Shown one piece after another: positions 50,401-59,317 of a DNA stretch of 64,000 bases; position 1 is the first letter of the stretch, and every line of letters begins with the position of its first letter. Source of the DNA: Triplophysa rosa (taxonomy: Eukaryota > Chordata > Actinopteri > Cypriniformes > Nemacheilidae); NCBI RefSeq assembly GCF_024868665.1, contig NC_079890.1, forward strand, positions 34,759,298-34,823,297, given 5' to 3'. A program made the translations under genes and the position numbers. The notes beneath the pieces were generated by a model that saw only the letters and a list, made by a program, of their open reading frames with translations, did not search any database and had not been told where the DNA came from.

Positions 50401-52283
50401 GCTTCATTCATTCAGCATTCATCTCCTTCAACCTCATGTAAAATATTCATTCCAACATTTCATAGCCCTTGTCACCACTGTTTTGGTCACACATCATTAA
50501 TAGATACATAAGGTCACAACAAGCTTAGTTATACAAGTATGATGCCAAAAGATTAAGTAATACATAAACTATTGTTTATATGTCGTGAGATTCCAACAGC
50601 ATTGTGCATTTTTTCTAAACCAGTTAACTTATTGTCATCAGTCCTAGCAGTACTGTTAGCTGGCGGCATAATAAAATCATGGCCTGATGGAGAATCCCAC
50701 TGCTCTCAGGGGAAGCAAGCTATCGTAATTCATGTTCACAATTTTGTGAACTTTGCTGCTTTTCTGGTTTAGTTAAATGCTTCAGTTCAGTTGCGGCACA
50801 ACAGCCATAACTGTGTATAAATAATAACCATAACATGTGAACAACAGTAAACATTTATTACAATTACACACAGCTCCGTTTACAAAAAAAAAACACTTTG
50901 CGGTTGCATAAGACTTAAAAAAGGACAAAGTTAAAAGAAAACTAAGCATATTCTTACAATTGTGTGACATACCCCAAAGTATTTTGACAGGTAGCCTAAA
51001 CAAAACTAAAAATTATTACAACGTTTAAGCTTTGTAAATCTAGGCGTCTTATTTTAACACAACAGTCTACATTGTCAAAACATCTCATGATAGCCCAAAA
51101 TTTACATCTAGTTTTGCCATTAGAAACCACACATTTGTACCACATGGCATTTCTACTAAAGTGAAAGTAAACAGGTTTCTATGACATCAACTTAAAAAAG
51201 ACCAGTTTGTTTCTGTAAATGCATTAGTAATTTTGTTAATATGACTACATTTTGCTACATTCAGCTCTTGGAGGTGAAATGTTTAATTTATTTTATTCGG
51301 CTTAAAGTATCTGTCAAATTAATAAATATCCTAGCAGCCTATATTTTTTTCACTATTTTAACTTAATCTTTGGGGGTTTTCTCGTGTAAGTATACTGCAT
51401 GTCCAATGCCAATGAAGTGCTTGAAACTGACATTGCCATCCAGTATGTGGCTAACAGTGTGAGCTACAATGATGTAGCATCTTCATGAGAAGAGTTCACA
51501 TGCTAGCACGTTTAAAGTTATGGCTAACTTTAAGCTTAAAAAACAGTCTACAGCGACTGAAAACACGCGAGGGTGACGAAGTGTCATTTTTAAACGAACT
51601 AGCCTTTTATGCTGAAAAACTTCAACGAAAGAGTTTGAATGAGGCTTGCGACGGGAAGCGATACCGCCCCCCAAATCAACAGGCCTATTTCACTAACGTT
51701 ACATTAATCTAACGCCACGATTCCACTCAACTTATTTTAACTGCAGACACTTCACATACATACTTCAAACTCTCTTACTACATTCTGTCAGAAGTGTAAA
51801 ATCCGATATAAATGTCATCAAAAGCGTTGCATGTTCTCACTGAGGTAAACATTAGCCTGCTAATAACCGTTATTAAATGAGCACGCGCGCGTGGCCAGGC
51901 CGCTGCAGCAGCGCGAGCGGGTGGGTCACAAACAAACTCTCGGATAAATGCACACTCGCCGCAAACCTTCACGCGCGGCCTGGTGACAGCTGAACATGAC
52001 GGTTGCAGTGTGCTCGCAAGGCCTGCTCGTGCTAGTTACGTGAATGTGAAAGGCTCGAATACGCGCGTGAGTTAGGCTGTGGGCCTGCAAGCATGCTGAT
52101 GATGATTCAATGAGCTTCACAATGACATATCACGCATACCTTACAGCCCCACGAAAAGCATCGCGTAGGGCGAACAGCCACTTTGAAATATGTTATGACC
52201 CTAATGTATATGATCTGTATTTGACACGAGCATGTGTAAAAGATCCCAAAAGTGTCCCCTACCTGATTACTCCGCGAAGCCAT
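29477..52283 (-). CDS. usp10: Ubiquitin-specific peptidase 10 (Usp10), complete
   Basis: Cysteine-protease deubiquitinase; in mammals it deubiquitinates p53 and Beclin complexes and binds G3BP to restrain stress granules. Coding exons, minus strand: 52283-52263, 44464-44396, 43953-43908, 41156-39987, 37914-37823, 37710-37601, 37386-37328, 35491-35388, 34781-34682, 34552-34372, 33030-32865, 32020-31876, 31275-31210, 29664-29477. Phase is kept throughout; 838 aa (human 798). Exon 1 encodes only MASRSNQ. Residues 10-13 are FGEF (human FGDF, the G3BP site). A PAM2-like '[15 protein letters not shown]' is at about 75-89. The 1,170-base exon encodes a disordered Ser/Thr/Pro-rich linker with a basic '[11 protein letters not shown]' motif. 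The USP domain starts near residue 450: Cys box '[18 protein letters not shown]' (C462) and His box '[16 protein letters not shown]' (H789). The protein ends '[10 protein letters not shown]', as in mammals. Introns carry many mobile elements. Confidence 0.96.
30000..30160. repeat. Right half of a palindromic MITE (TTCACCC family)
   Basis: Contains 'CTATGGTAGTCAATGATGTC', 'CAGGTTTGGAACAACTTGAG' and the terminus 'TTTGGGTGGACCATCCCTTTAA'. The left half is missing. It lies in the last intron of usp10. Confidence 0.7.
32114..32834. repeat. Palindromic MITE (TTCACCC family) split by an insertion
   Basis: The left part shows 'TACTCACCATTGAGTTGTTC' up to 'GACTGCCACAGTA'; the right part resumes at 'AGTAGGAAAAATTACAATG' and ends 'GGGTGAACCGTTCCTTTAA'. 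The two parts join to the expected sequence once 32244-32619 is removed. Located in a usp10 intron between exons 32020-31876 and 33030-32865. Confidence 0.8.
32244..32619. mobile_element. Insertion inside a MITE, flanked by AGTA
   Basis: Starts 'CAGGGTATATACAGCAATC' and ends 'TTTTTAAGACACCCTT', flanked by AGTA on both sides (32240-32243 and 32620-32623). AT-rich 'TTTTTAAGAC' motifs at both ends surround a CpG-rich core (about 32400-32510, 'ACACAGAACGCGCTTTTC'), which may itself be another insertion. No coding capacity. Confidence 0.6.
33225..33459. repeat. Palindromic DNA repeat ('GCCCAGTTTCA' ends)
   Basis: The left 'GGCCCAGTTTCATAGACAAG' and right 'AGCCTTGACTGTGAAACCGAG' ends are inverted copies, with 'GGCTTAGCC' and 'GGACTAGCC' also mirrored. 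The centre has 'ATATTTTAAGATATGTCAG'. This resembles a very common zebrafish interspersed repeat. It lies in a usp10 intron. Confidence 0.65.
35577..37312. mobile_element. 'GGACCACAAAACCAGT' repeat split by a 1.4-kb insertion
   Basis: The left half (35577-35750: 'GGACCACAAAACCAGTCATA', 'GCTTTCCATTGATGTATGG', 'GGAATCTGAGGGTGCAAA') and the right half (37125-37312: 'TATTTACGGTAGGAAATTG', 'TTTTTGGCATACAATAAAA', 'GACTGGTTTTGTGGTCCAGG') are the two ends of one element, matching the copy at 4408-4830. The 1.4 kb between them is unrelated and presumably inserted later. It spans the usp10 intron between exons 35491-35388 and 37386-37328. Confidence 0.65.
35755..37124. other. Unidentified 1.4-kb insertion within an older repeat
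   Basis: Sequence separating the two halves of the repeat at 35577-37312. It contains a poly-A/T tract near 36320, a CpG-bearing block near 36360-36420 and AT-rich tracts. I recognise no transposase, terminal inverted repeats or target duplication. It may be an aged transposable element of unknown class, or several. Confidence 0.4.
37915..39986. other. usp10 intron upstream of the Cys-box exon
   Basis: Apart from the MITE at 39205-39657, this 2-kb intron shows only unique AT-rich sequence, including a short direct repeat ('ATCTTGCACAATATC' twice near 38755-38780). No exon-like block with coding potential was seen. Confidence 0.5.
39205..39657. repeat. Palindromic MITE (TTCACCC family), nearly full-length
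   Basis: Left end 'TTTAAAGGGATAGTTCACCC', right end 'GGGGTGAACCGTCCTTTTAA'. Inner mirrored arms include 'CCATTGACTCCCATAGTACG' and 'GAAGAATGTTGGACAGCAAAC'. It lies about 330 bases from the largest usp10 exon. Confidence 0.8.
41359..41872. mobile_element. DNA element with 'CTCTTTCCCCGC' inverted termini
   Basis: Left end 'TTAACTCTTTCCCCGCCATT', right end 'AGCTAGCGGGGAAAGAGCTAAA', giving inverted termini of about 16 bases. The AT-rich interior has no coding capacity. It lies in a usp10 intron about 200 bases from the 1,170-base exon. Confidence 0.65.
41889..42860. mobile_element. DNA element with 'TGGGCCTCATTC' inverted termini
   Basis: Left end 'TTGGGCCTCATTCTTGAAAC', right end 'TTTTATGAATGAGACCCATA', with further mirrored 'TCGTAAA/TTTACGA' motifs. 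About 970 bases, no transposase frame visible. It lies almost back to back with the element at 41359-41872 in the same usp10 intron. Confidence 0.6.
44304..44325. repeat. (AT)n microsatellite
   Basis: Short alternating AT run in the usp10 intron, about 70 bases from the exon encoding the FGEF motif. Confidence 0.8.
45780..46285. mobile_element. Fragments of 'GCAGCCCTA'-ended DNA elements
   Basis: Two right-hand ends of the same type occur in tandem: 'ATCATTAGTTGCAGCCCTAG' ending near 45901 and 'TTTATCGAGCAGCCCTAAT' ending near 46284. Each is preceded by 'AATAATCAT/TAATCATTA' motifs. The matching left ends are not clear, so these are probably truncated hAT-like relics in usp10 intron 1. Confidence 0.4.
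46735..48884. mobile_element. 2.15-kb hAT element with 8-bp target duplication
   Basis: Ends 'CAGTGGTCGTTAACCC' and 'GGTTGGTGACCACTG' form short inverted termini. The flanks are exact 8-bp copies CTTTAGAT (46727-46734 and 48885-48892). The termini resemble hAT elements with 'CAGTGGTC' ends. No intact transposase frame is visible. A second element is nested at 47036-47758. Located in the 7.8-kb first intron of usp10. Confidence 0.85.
47036..47758. mobile_element. DNA element nested inside the 46735-48884 hAT element
   Basis: Ends 'TAGGGATGCCACAATACT' and 'AGTATTGTTGCATCCCTA' are inverted with one mismatch. The next inward bases also mirror ('CACGGTTCAAT' and 'ATTGAACCGTG'). The flanking 8-mers (GTGATCAG and GTGTTTGG) agree only partly, so any target duplication has decayed. 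No long frame remains. Confidence 0.75.
48893..52262. other. Distal part of usp10 intron 1
   Basis: No clear repeat, RNA gene or exon is seen between the hAT element and the first coding exon. The last 400 bases are CpG-rich (51880-52262) and belong to the usp10 promoter island; the rest is AT-rich unique sequence. Confidence 0.5.
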
Positions 52284-52600
52284 GCTCCCGGTGAGACTTC
52301 TCCACGATTACAAGATGAATGTTTTCACAGGGGGAAGGGGGGTGAGGTGAGTTTGTGGTACTTGGTTTGACCAGTAAACACCTAATGTGACATGTTTTCC
52401 ATGTTGCGATGGTTTGTCACACAGCTGTATTACTCGAGTTCAGCGCCACTACTCTAGCATATCACGCTGTTTCACCCACCGTCGCCGCCATCTTTATCTC
52501 GCGTCTGTGTGTGTGTGCTGCCTGCGACTGCGAGTGGCTCGCGAGCGCGCGGTGACGTCTGGCCAGGAGGGTGGGCGCGCGAAAATGACGCGCATATTCA
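51880..52600. promoter_or_regulatory. usp10: CpG-rich promoter island of usp10
   Basis: CpG-rich sequence in an otherwise AT-rich window ('GAGCACGCGCGCGTGGCC', 'CGCGAGCGCGCGGTGACG'). It surrounds the 7-codon first coding exon (52283-52263) and the presumed 5' UTR. There is no TATA box at the expected place, which fits a housekeeping promoter. Confidence 0.65.
52484..52494 (-). promoter_or_regulatory. usp10: YY1-type site near the usp10 transcription start
   Basis: The minus strand reads AAGATGGCGGC, the consensus YY1 element found just downstream of start sites in many TATA-less vertebrate promoters. It lies about 200 bases upstream of the usp10 ATG in the CpG island, so transcription probably starts close by. 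Confidence 0.6.
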
Positions 52601-52999
52601 AACGCATGACACAAAAAATGTGAAAAATATTATTCTTGGTTTACACACTATGAAAGAGGTGTTTTGTATCAATCTTATTTTGTTCAACTTTTTTCTTGAA
52701 GATTTAATTTCTGGTGCTTTTCTAAAAGGAGATTTGCAAATACTGTAGGCCTGGCCTACTGCAATATCATTGTTTCTGAAAATATTGCACGACTAAGCGC
52801 TCTCCCTAGTTCCTGATATATTTACTTAATTTATGTTAAGGTCTTAATATTATGTTTCTTTATATAATTTTGTTTTTGGTCTGCCTTTTGTCAATATTCA
52901 TTTCTCTGCCTGCTTGTGTGTAAAATACAAAATTGTAGGCTAATATGGCCGGCATCATCACCTAATCCGATGTGGTTGTTGGTCATTTTTCCACTCGTT

Positions 53000-53262
53000 G
53001 AAGAATGTTAGCGCGTTGTAGAATCTTGGAAGAATGTTAGCAACTGAGATTTCTGGGACATAAAAAACAAACAGTTTTGGGGCCCTAACTACCATTTTAT
53101 TTTTTCTACTATGGTAGTCAATGGTGCCCAAGAAATCTCTTTTTTTCTAAAAATCTTTCTTTGTGTTTAACAGAAAAAAAGAAATGTATGCTGTTTTGGA
53201 ACAACTTGAGGTTGAGTAATGCATGACCGAATTTTCATTTTAGGGTGAACTATCTCTTTAAT
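53000..53262. repeat. Palindromic MITE (TTCACCC family), right part
   Basis: Shows 'GAAGAATGTTAGCAACTGAG', 'CTACTATGGTAGTCAATGG', 'TTTTGGAACAACTTGAGG' and the terminus 'AGGGTGAACTATCTCTTTAA'. It occupies the middle of the roughly 1-kb interval between the divergent usp10 and marveld3 promoters. Confidence 0.75.
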
Positions 53263-53350
53263 ACACCTTGGTCATATTTTATAAATATATTGTTTTAGAT
53301 GTATTAATATTTATATTTAAATTGGAGATGGCTCCTGTTCTTAGACCTTT

Positions 53351-53485
53351 TAGGCGTGTTCGCCTTTATGCGGCGATGCGCAGACTGATCGATACGTGAC
53401 ATCAAAGTACCGCGAGACCCCGTGGTACTCTGCCGTCGTCAACCGATCAGTCTGCGCAGCGCCGCTTGAAATCGAACACGCCTCT
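53351..53485. repeat. GC-rich near-perfect palindrome upstream of marveld3
   Basis: The left arm 'AGGCGTGTTCGCC', 'GCGGCGATGCGCAGACTGATCG' (abbreviated here as two motifs within 53352-53392) is mirrored by the right arm 'CGATCAGTCTGCGCAGC' and 'CGAACACGCCT' (53442-53483). The inner stem 'AAAGTACCGCGAG' also pairs with 'CCGTGGTACTCT'. The whole 135 bases would form one hairpin or cruciform. It ends about 20 bases before a GC box (GGGCGGGG, 53501-53508). Confidence 0.75.
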
Positions 53486-53500
53486 CATGACGCTTTTGTA

Positions 53501-53614
53501 GGGCGGGGTCAGAGTCAGAAAGGTAGGTTTTACAGGTGTACAACTCACAACAAGTGACCGAAACTCTGATAAATCACCAATTCAGAGGCTAATTTCGTAC
53601 ATTCTGAGTTAAAG
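53501..53614 (+). promoter_or_regulatory. marveld3: Putative marveld3 promoter and 5' non-coding exon
   Basis: A GC box (GGGCGGGG) at 53501-53508 is followed by a repeat-free stretch ending at a donor 'GAGTTAAAG|GTAAGC' (exon end 53614). The first coding exon begins after an acceptor 'CATATTTCTTAG' ending at 53954, three bases before the ATG. A non-coding exon 1 spliced to 53955 is thus likely; a second possible donor (GTAGGT) is near 53521. Inference from signals. Confidence 0.5.
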
Positions 53615-53957
53615 GTAAGCTATGGGCTAATGAATTGCTTTATTAGTGAGTTGCAGTTAGGATTTACATACCTTTGCATTGTTTAATTTTTACATTGATG
53701 AGATTCAGGAAATGTGACCGAGAGAAAGCTCCTGAGTAAATGCACATACTATTGATTTGACCTTAACTGCATCTCAGTTATGAAATACGCAAAACCACAA
53801 GCAGTTTTTAACTTGTCAAAGCTCAATCACATCGGTTTGGCTAACTGTAACGACCTGTGAACGGTCTCTTTAAATCAGAGTTTCTCGTTCTTTTTCAAAA
53901 TGTCTACACAATTGACCAGGGGTCAAAAAATACGTAAATTATCATATTTCTTAGGCA

Positions 53958-55057
53958 ATGCCGGAGTCAAACCAGCAATATTACGAAAGGAACAGAGACT
54001 ACTTGAGTCAAGAACGGAGAGCTGGAGAGAGGGGACGGGACCACAGACCGGATGCAAGATACAAAGAGGAAAGAACGCCACATGATAGGGAGGGTAAATC
54101 ACAGAGCCATAGAAATAAACATGGAGATGCTTACACACACAGGGAGGACCCCCGTATACACAAAGACAACAGACATTATAATCAGGCAGCGTAAGTCATG
54201 ACACCTTCAAAAATACACAGTGAATTAGAAGACATTCTTTGATATCCTGCTGTGTTTAAATATTTTATAGGCCCAGTACAACAACATCATACTATGATGA
54301 CAGTGAACCACAACATAGAGAGGCACTTTACAACCTAAGATACATCACCACAAGCAGAGGTAAATCTATTGAAGGTTCCAACAAACCAAACCTTTGTCTA
54401 GTATTGTATCAAAGTTATATTTGATACTCTCCATGTTAATCTTCTGTAGGCATTTGTCAGGTGATGGAATTCTTCCTAAACTTGTTGATCGTCATCTGCT
54501 CTGGAGTTTCTCACAGCAATTCGGGTCAATATAAGGACATCGCCAGCTTAGGCGGTCTGTACCAGTACTACTACGGAGGAGCCAATGCGTTCACTGGAGC
54601 CGACGCCAAGAGGGTACAGGAGCTCGATAAACTCTTTTACCAGCTCAAGCTACCGCCTTACATCTTCAGCATGGCATGCGGCGGGGCATTAATGGTTTAC
54701 GCCTGTGCCATGCTGGCTCTGGGAGTGTTCCGCATGCCGTACCGTTTCCCTCCTCTGTTGCTTGCCGAAGCACTGGTTGATGCACTCATAGGTCTTGGTT
54801 TTATTCCCGCCGTGGCTTTCTACTTCATAAAGCTGCAGGAGATCTACAGCAACCCCATCTGTAAAGAAAGGGAAGAGCTGTACATCAGCAAAGGTCACAG
54901 GGGATTCGAGTGCAATCTGCATGGGGCAGACATAGCAGGGGGCTTGTTCGGTGTGCTGGGAATTATTATTTATCCCTTAAGTGCAGTGCTGGCCATCAGA
55001 GCGTTCAGAAGAGTGTGGAAGATGAAGCAGAGACCGACAGAAGACGGAAACCTCTGA
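53958..55057 (+). CDS. marveld3: MARVEL domain-containing protein 3 (Marveld3), complete
   Basis: Tetraspan membrane protein of the tight-junction-associated MARVEL group (with occludin and tricellulin); in other vertebrates it links junctions to MEKK1-JNK signalling. Coding exons: 53958-54190, 54271-54359, 54450-55057, all with AG/GT borders and matching phase, giving 309 aa, shorter than the roughly 400-aa human protein. The N-terminus (about residues 1-80) is highly charged, rich in Arg, Glu, Asp, His and Tyr. The MARVEL domain begins near residue 108. Four hydrophobic segments follow: 'FFLNLLIVICSGV', 'MACGGALMVYACAMLALGVF', 'ALVDALIGLGFIPAVAFYFI' and 'AGGLFGVLGIIIYPLSAVLA'. A short basic cytosolic tail ends 'EDGNL'. 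The ATG at 53958 is the only one in frame with the charged region and follows the acceptor directly. It is divergent from usp10 and tail to tail with phlpp2. Confidence 0.95.
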
Positions 55058-55284
55058 GAGAAGTTCAAATGTTCAGGACAGATTTTATAAACATGTTAAT
55101 GTTTTAGTTACTGGTGTTACAATGTCAGAAATAGATTTGATTTTCTGATGTATATTTTATAAACAATGATTTTTATCATAACGGTCTTTTGCACATGTTT
55201 TTAATGCTTTTTTTTACAAACGTCTCGCATACAGAATGAAGTACTATTAATTGTTTCTTTATGTATACTTCACAGTCATTTATC

Positions 55285-55294
55285 AATAAATAAA
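55285..55294 (+). terminator. marveld3: Polyadenylation signals of marveld3
   Basis: Overlapping AATAAA hexamers (AATAAATAAA) lie 228 bases after the marveld3 stop codon, in an AT-rich stretch. They are the first good plus-strand signals downstream, so the 3' UTR is probably about 250 bases. Confidence 0.7.
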
Positions 55295-55309
55295 AATACA
55301 CAATTGTAT

Positions 55310-58300
55310 TAAATACCATTATTATATGTTTAAGATTTAATGTACCAAGCAAAGTTTTTTATTCTTAAATGTGGATCAGTTGTTGTTTTTGATACCCTTT
55401 ATTATACAGTATCTTGACATTGGAAAAACTTAGGACGCACAAGCCTCTTGAAAATGGACAAAAATGTAAGACATATCACAGTAAAAAAATTTATTGCTAC
55501 TTGGCTGAAAAGTTAATTAAAAATACAGCTTTCTGCTCAAAACTAAGCATACTGTAGCAGCATCTCAAATGAAAGAATGATTTATCACTCGCTCTAAAAA
55601 TCCAAATAAGTACAGTCCTAGCTGGCAAACAGCAAAAGGGCTCGCATGTAGTCTTGAACTAAATCAGTGAAACAATTCAAACCATCTCCTACAAGTAAAT
55701 AATTTACCGCAATGAAAATAAACAGCAGTTTACTGTATGCTAAAATATAAACTTAAAAATATAATATACAGTGCTTTAGATATTAAAACAATTTCATATA
55801 AACGAAAATGTACATTTTGTACAAATAATCACATTATATATTCTTTATATATTATATGTATTTATATGTATATATAGTCATTTATAGAGGGCATGCTTCT
55901 CACATTAAATACATATCGTTAAAGACAGTACTTAGATGGGTGACAGTTTACTATAGAACCTTTAATCCTAGAGGACCTATAAATTTGCATGAAACAATGA
56001 AGTACAAAAATAAACCTCAGCTTCTTGGCATCGTGAGGACATATTAAAGCATCTCTTGAAAAAAAAAGACAAATAATGACAAGATCAAGCTTTGGTCACA
56101 TGTCAAACAACAGGAACATCATCTGAATCCATGTCTTTTCAAAACGAACCGTGAATATGTGCAAATGTCCATTAATACACCAGATTAAACAAAGTGTTTC
56201 TGCATTCTAGCTAATATTATCTCTACAACACACACGTCATGCAAAACCAACCATTCTCTCACACACTGCACACATTTTCAGACTTGTAGGTAAATGCTTT
56301 CAGTGTCACATACAGTAAAAAAATCAAGATTGACACGGTATGGGAAAAGATACATTTCTGGTTACATTGTATATACCGTGAGACGAACAGTGGTTCGAAA
56401 CTTCAGAAGGTGAGAGTGTGATGAAATCAGAAGTGAAGTGTGTAGTTTCCAAACTCACGGGTTGAGACAACATTGCTATTAAGCTCAAACACAGCAAAGT
56501 TTTTTGTGGAATCAACAAATAAAAAAATAAAATAAAATTACACATATCACCATTAACTAACAACACTGAAAATATGTACGATTATATATTGTATTAACTT
56601 TCCGAGCAGGGTCATTTTAAAGGGAAAATATAACCTGCTAAACTGATTCTCTATAGTGTTGCGCAACCACTTCTCCATCTAACAATTTCAGACCTCACCC
56701 ATAGTATATCCTCTTTAATATAATAAATAATGATATATTCCATCAAAAATAAAATCTAATGAGAGTGTGTCCATGTAACTGTACTTTTATTCCCCCTTAA
56801 GCATATTAATAAGTCCCATCATAGCAGGATGCTTTTGACGGATGAATGTAAACTCAATGGATTAATATCTTCAATATATTAATATATCCTGAATATACTG
56901 AAATACACAGAAAATGTGTATTTCCAAGAACATTTAGTTTAACCATGTTTTGGTCAATTGATTAAGCAATAAAACATAATGGTGGTCCAAATATGGCAAT
57001 AAAACAAATCAACATGATGACAGACTGAATACTACCACACAATGACACTGTTCAACAACATAGTTTTGTTGTCCTCACACATAATTATGCCAATAGTTTT
57101 CCCATTATTTTCATTTATGATCTATGATTTATTTTCATTTGATAATACTGATTAATCATATTAAATGATGCGAATATTTTATAACATCAAGTGATGCACA
57201 TGATGTCATAGGAATAAACAGGTCTAAGGTGCCTTCGGATTGTTAGTAAGGTGGCTTGATGACGGCTGTATAATATAATTGTACCAACATATTAATTTAA
57301 TTCTCATGAGAAACCTAAAATTTAATTTAATAAAATGCTTTTGAAAGGCTTCACTTAGACTTAATAATGAAGAAAAAGTATGGAATTGCAACTCAATTTT
57401 AAAGTCAAAAGTGAATTATGCAGACCAGTTTTAAGGCAAAGGCAGAACAACCTACATGTCGTACCAGATTCATCTAACATAAAATAAAATGTACCTCCTT
57501 TGAAATGACACTTTTACATGTCTTTTGGCACAAGCACTACAGCTTCTGGTCAGCAGCTAATTGTAATATAACAGACAAACGTGTCTTTCCGAAGATTTTA
57601 AAATGCACAAGACGTAATATCGGTACTATTAATACTATTAATAACTATTAATTCAAGAGTCTTCTAAGATAAAGATATTACTGTAAATGCAGGGCTTCAA
57701 ATTTTTATCACGGTGCTACTTTTCTCCTACACAAACACTAATCTGTTTGCACGTTTGGCACAAATAGCATGCACATGACAGTGAAGAAAACAGTTGAATG
57801 CAAAAATAAATCTTTACCTATAATTTCTAATGTGATTCGATAAGAATTAAAAACATTATTAATGCCAATGCTAATTCATTGTTTGTTTTGCGTACATAAA
57901 CGTTTTAATGTCCAATGGAACTGTTTCCGGCCTCTGTATGCATGTAAAAATATGATACACACATAATGAGTGTATACAATTAATTATGATATGACATAAG
58001 TGCTGATGGCCTGAACATCATACATTGGCAAATGGAAAAGTGGACTTCGTGTGGCAGCATTTTAAATCTAACAAAAAACAGCTGTCCAGTTTTTAATTCC
58101 ATAGTTTTAAATGAAAAAGGTGAAATGTAGTATTGAAACGTCATTATTCACAATCTGCTAGACCGCTTTATACAGAGGGAAACCCATTACAAAAATGACT
58201 GTTGTTTCAAATAACCACCACTAGGTGTCCCCTCATGAGCACGGTGCTTTCCTGCACACATTCCCTTATGATTTGATTGTGGCAATGGCTAACTCGAATG

Positions 58301-59317
58301 ACCCAATACTTCTTTATCTTCCATTCTTTAGATCCTCTTCTTAAAATAAAAAACGTTAACAAGACTTTTTTCTTAAATGTACCACTTGCATGGCAAAATA
58401 AAGCACACCCTTCCACACACGCAGCACAATACAACATCATATGCCCTGTACATCTTCATACACTTTTTTTTCACCATGAGATGAAAATAATCCCAACCTC
58501 AATCACCTACAGCAAAACTTATATTGAGACCCGATGACATGTTCACGCCGTGATGCAATGGAGTTCTGTCATATTCATGGCACACTCAAAACTTCAAGTA
58601 CTCGAAACAACCCGAGACAGCTCAAGTTCAGGTTTTGTGAGGTCTTTTTGGTCTTCTCACTATGAGTTTCTCTCTCTGACCTCCATCTTTTCTCTCGCAG
58701 GGTCTGAACGTTGGGTTCCTGTTGTCTCATGTACCCATGGCTTTGTCTGGGAGACACAGTCAGTGAGAAGATCAGGAGAGAAAGCTCTAGACTTCTTCAA
58801 CAACAAAAACTTTCCTGCATAACAGTGATCTGTTTGACCTTCGGAGAACACTGCTCTCTCTCTAAAACCCATCTTTTAATCTTCAAGAGGCACTTTTCTC
58901 ATCTTTTGGTCTCAGTTTAGCTGATAGCATCTTACCGCCAGAAGGCAAATGTGATGACCGAAACCGACCGAAGTCGACCTAAGCCTGTGACCGTCGCTAT
59001 AAAGGGCAAATGTGTAAATGAGCTCACGCATGGTGACGTATAAGGTCCTCTAACTCCGTGAGGAGGTTTTTGGTCAGGAACAGCCCATGTATTTCAAGAC
59101 CTCAATCTTCACGATCTCATCAGTCTTGAAACGTGTGACCTATCTTCCTTTTCTATGACCCGGACATGGCTTGCGCCACCACGGATCCGCCCAAGAATGC
59201 ACATGCAGGGACCCACACGCGATGACGACGCTAAATAAGAACTACAATATCTCCTTGGCAGGAAGAGCAAGAGCTTGCCTTTTCGATGTGGCACTATGAC
59301 GTGGAGGTGCCGTCCCG
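55310..59317 (-). other. phlpp2: Probable long 3' UTR of phlpp2
   Basis: About 4 kb between the marveld3 poly(A) signal and the phlpp2 stop codon hold no exon, no clear SINE and none of the palindromic elements so common elsewhere here. That repeat depletion suggests transcribed 3' UTR rather than plain spacer. A minus-strand AATAAA (TTTATT on plus at 55490-55495) is the farthest plausible signal; nearer ones may also be used. Mammalian PHLPP2 also has a long 3' UTR. Unproven without transcripts. Confidence 0.5.

Noticed and set aside
53900..54085. Upstream ATG frame overlapping the first marveld3 coding exon
   Set aside because: It starts before the splice acceptor at 53954 and is out of frame with the charged marveld3 N-terminus, so it would be intronic or antagonistic rather than the real start.
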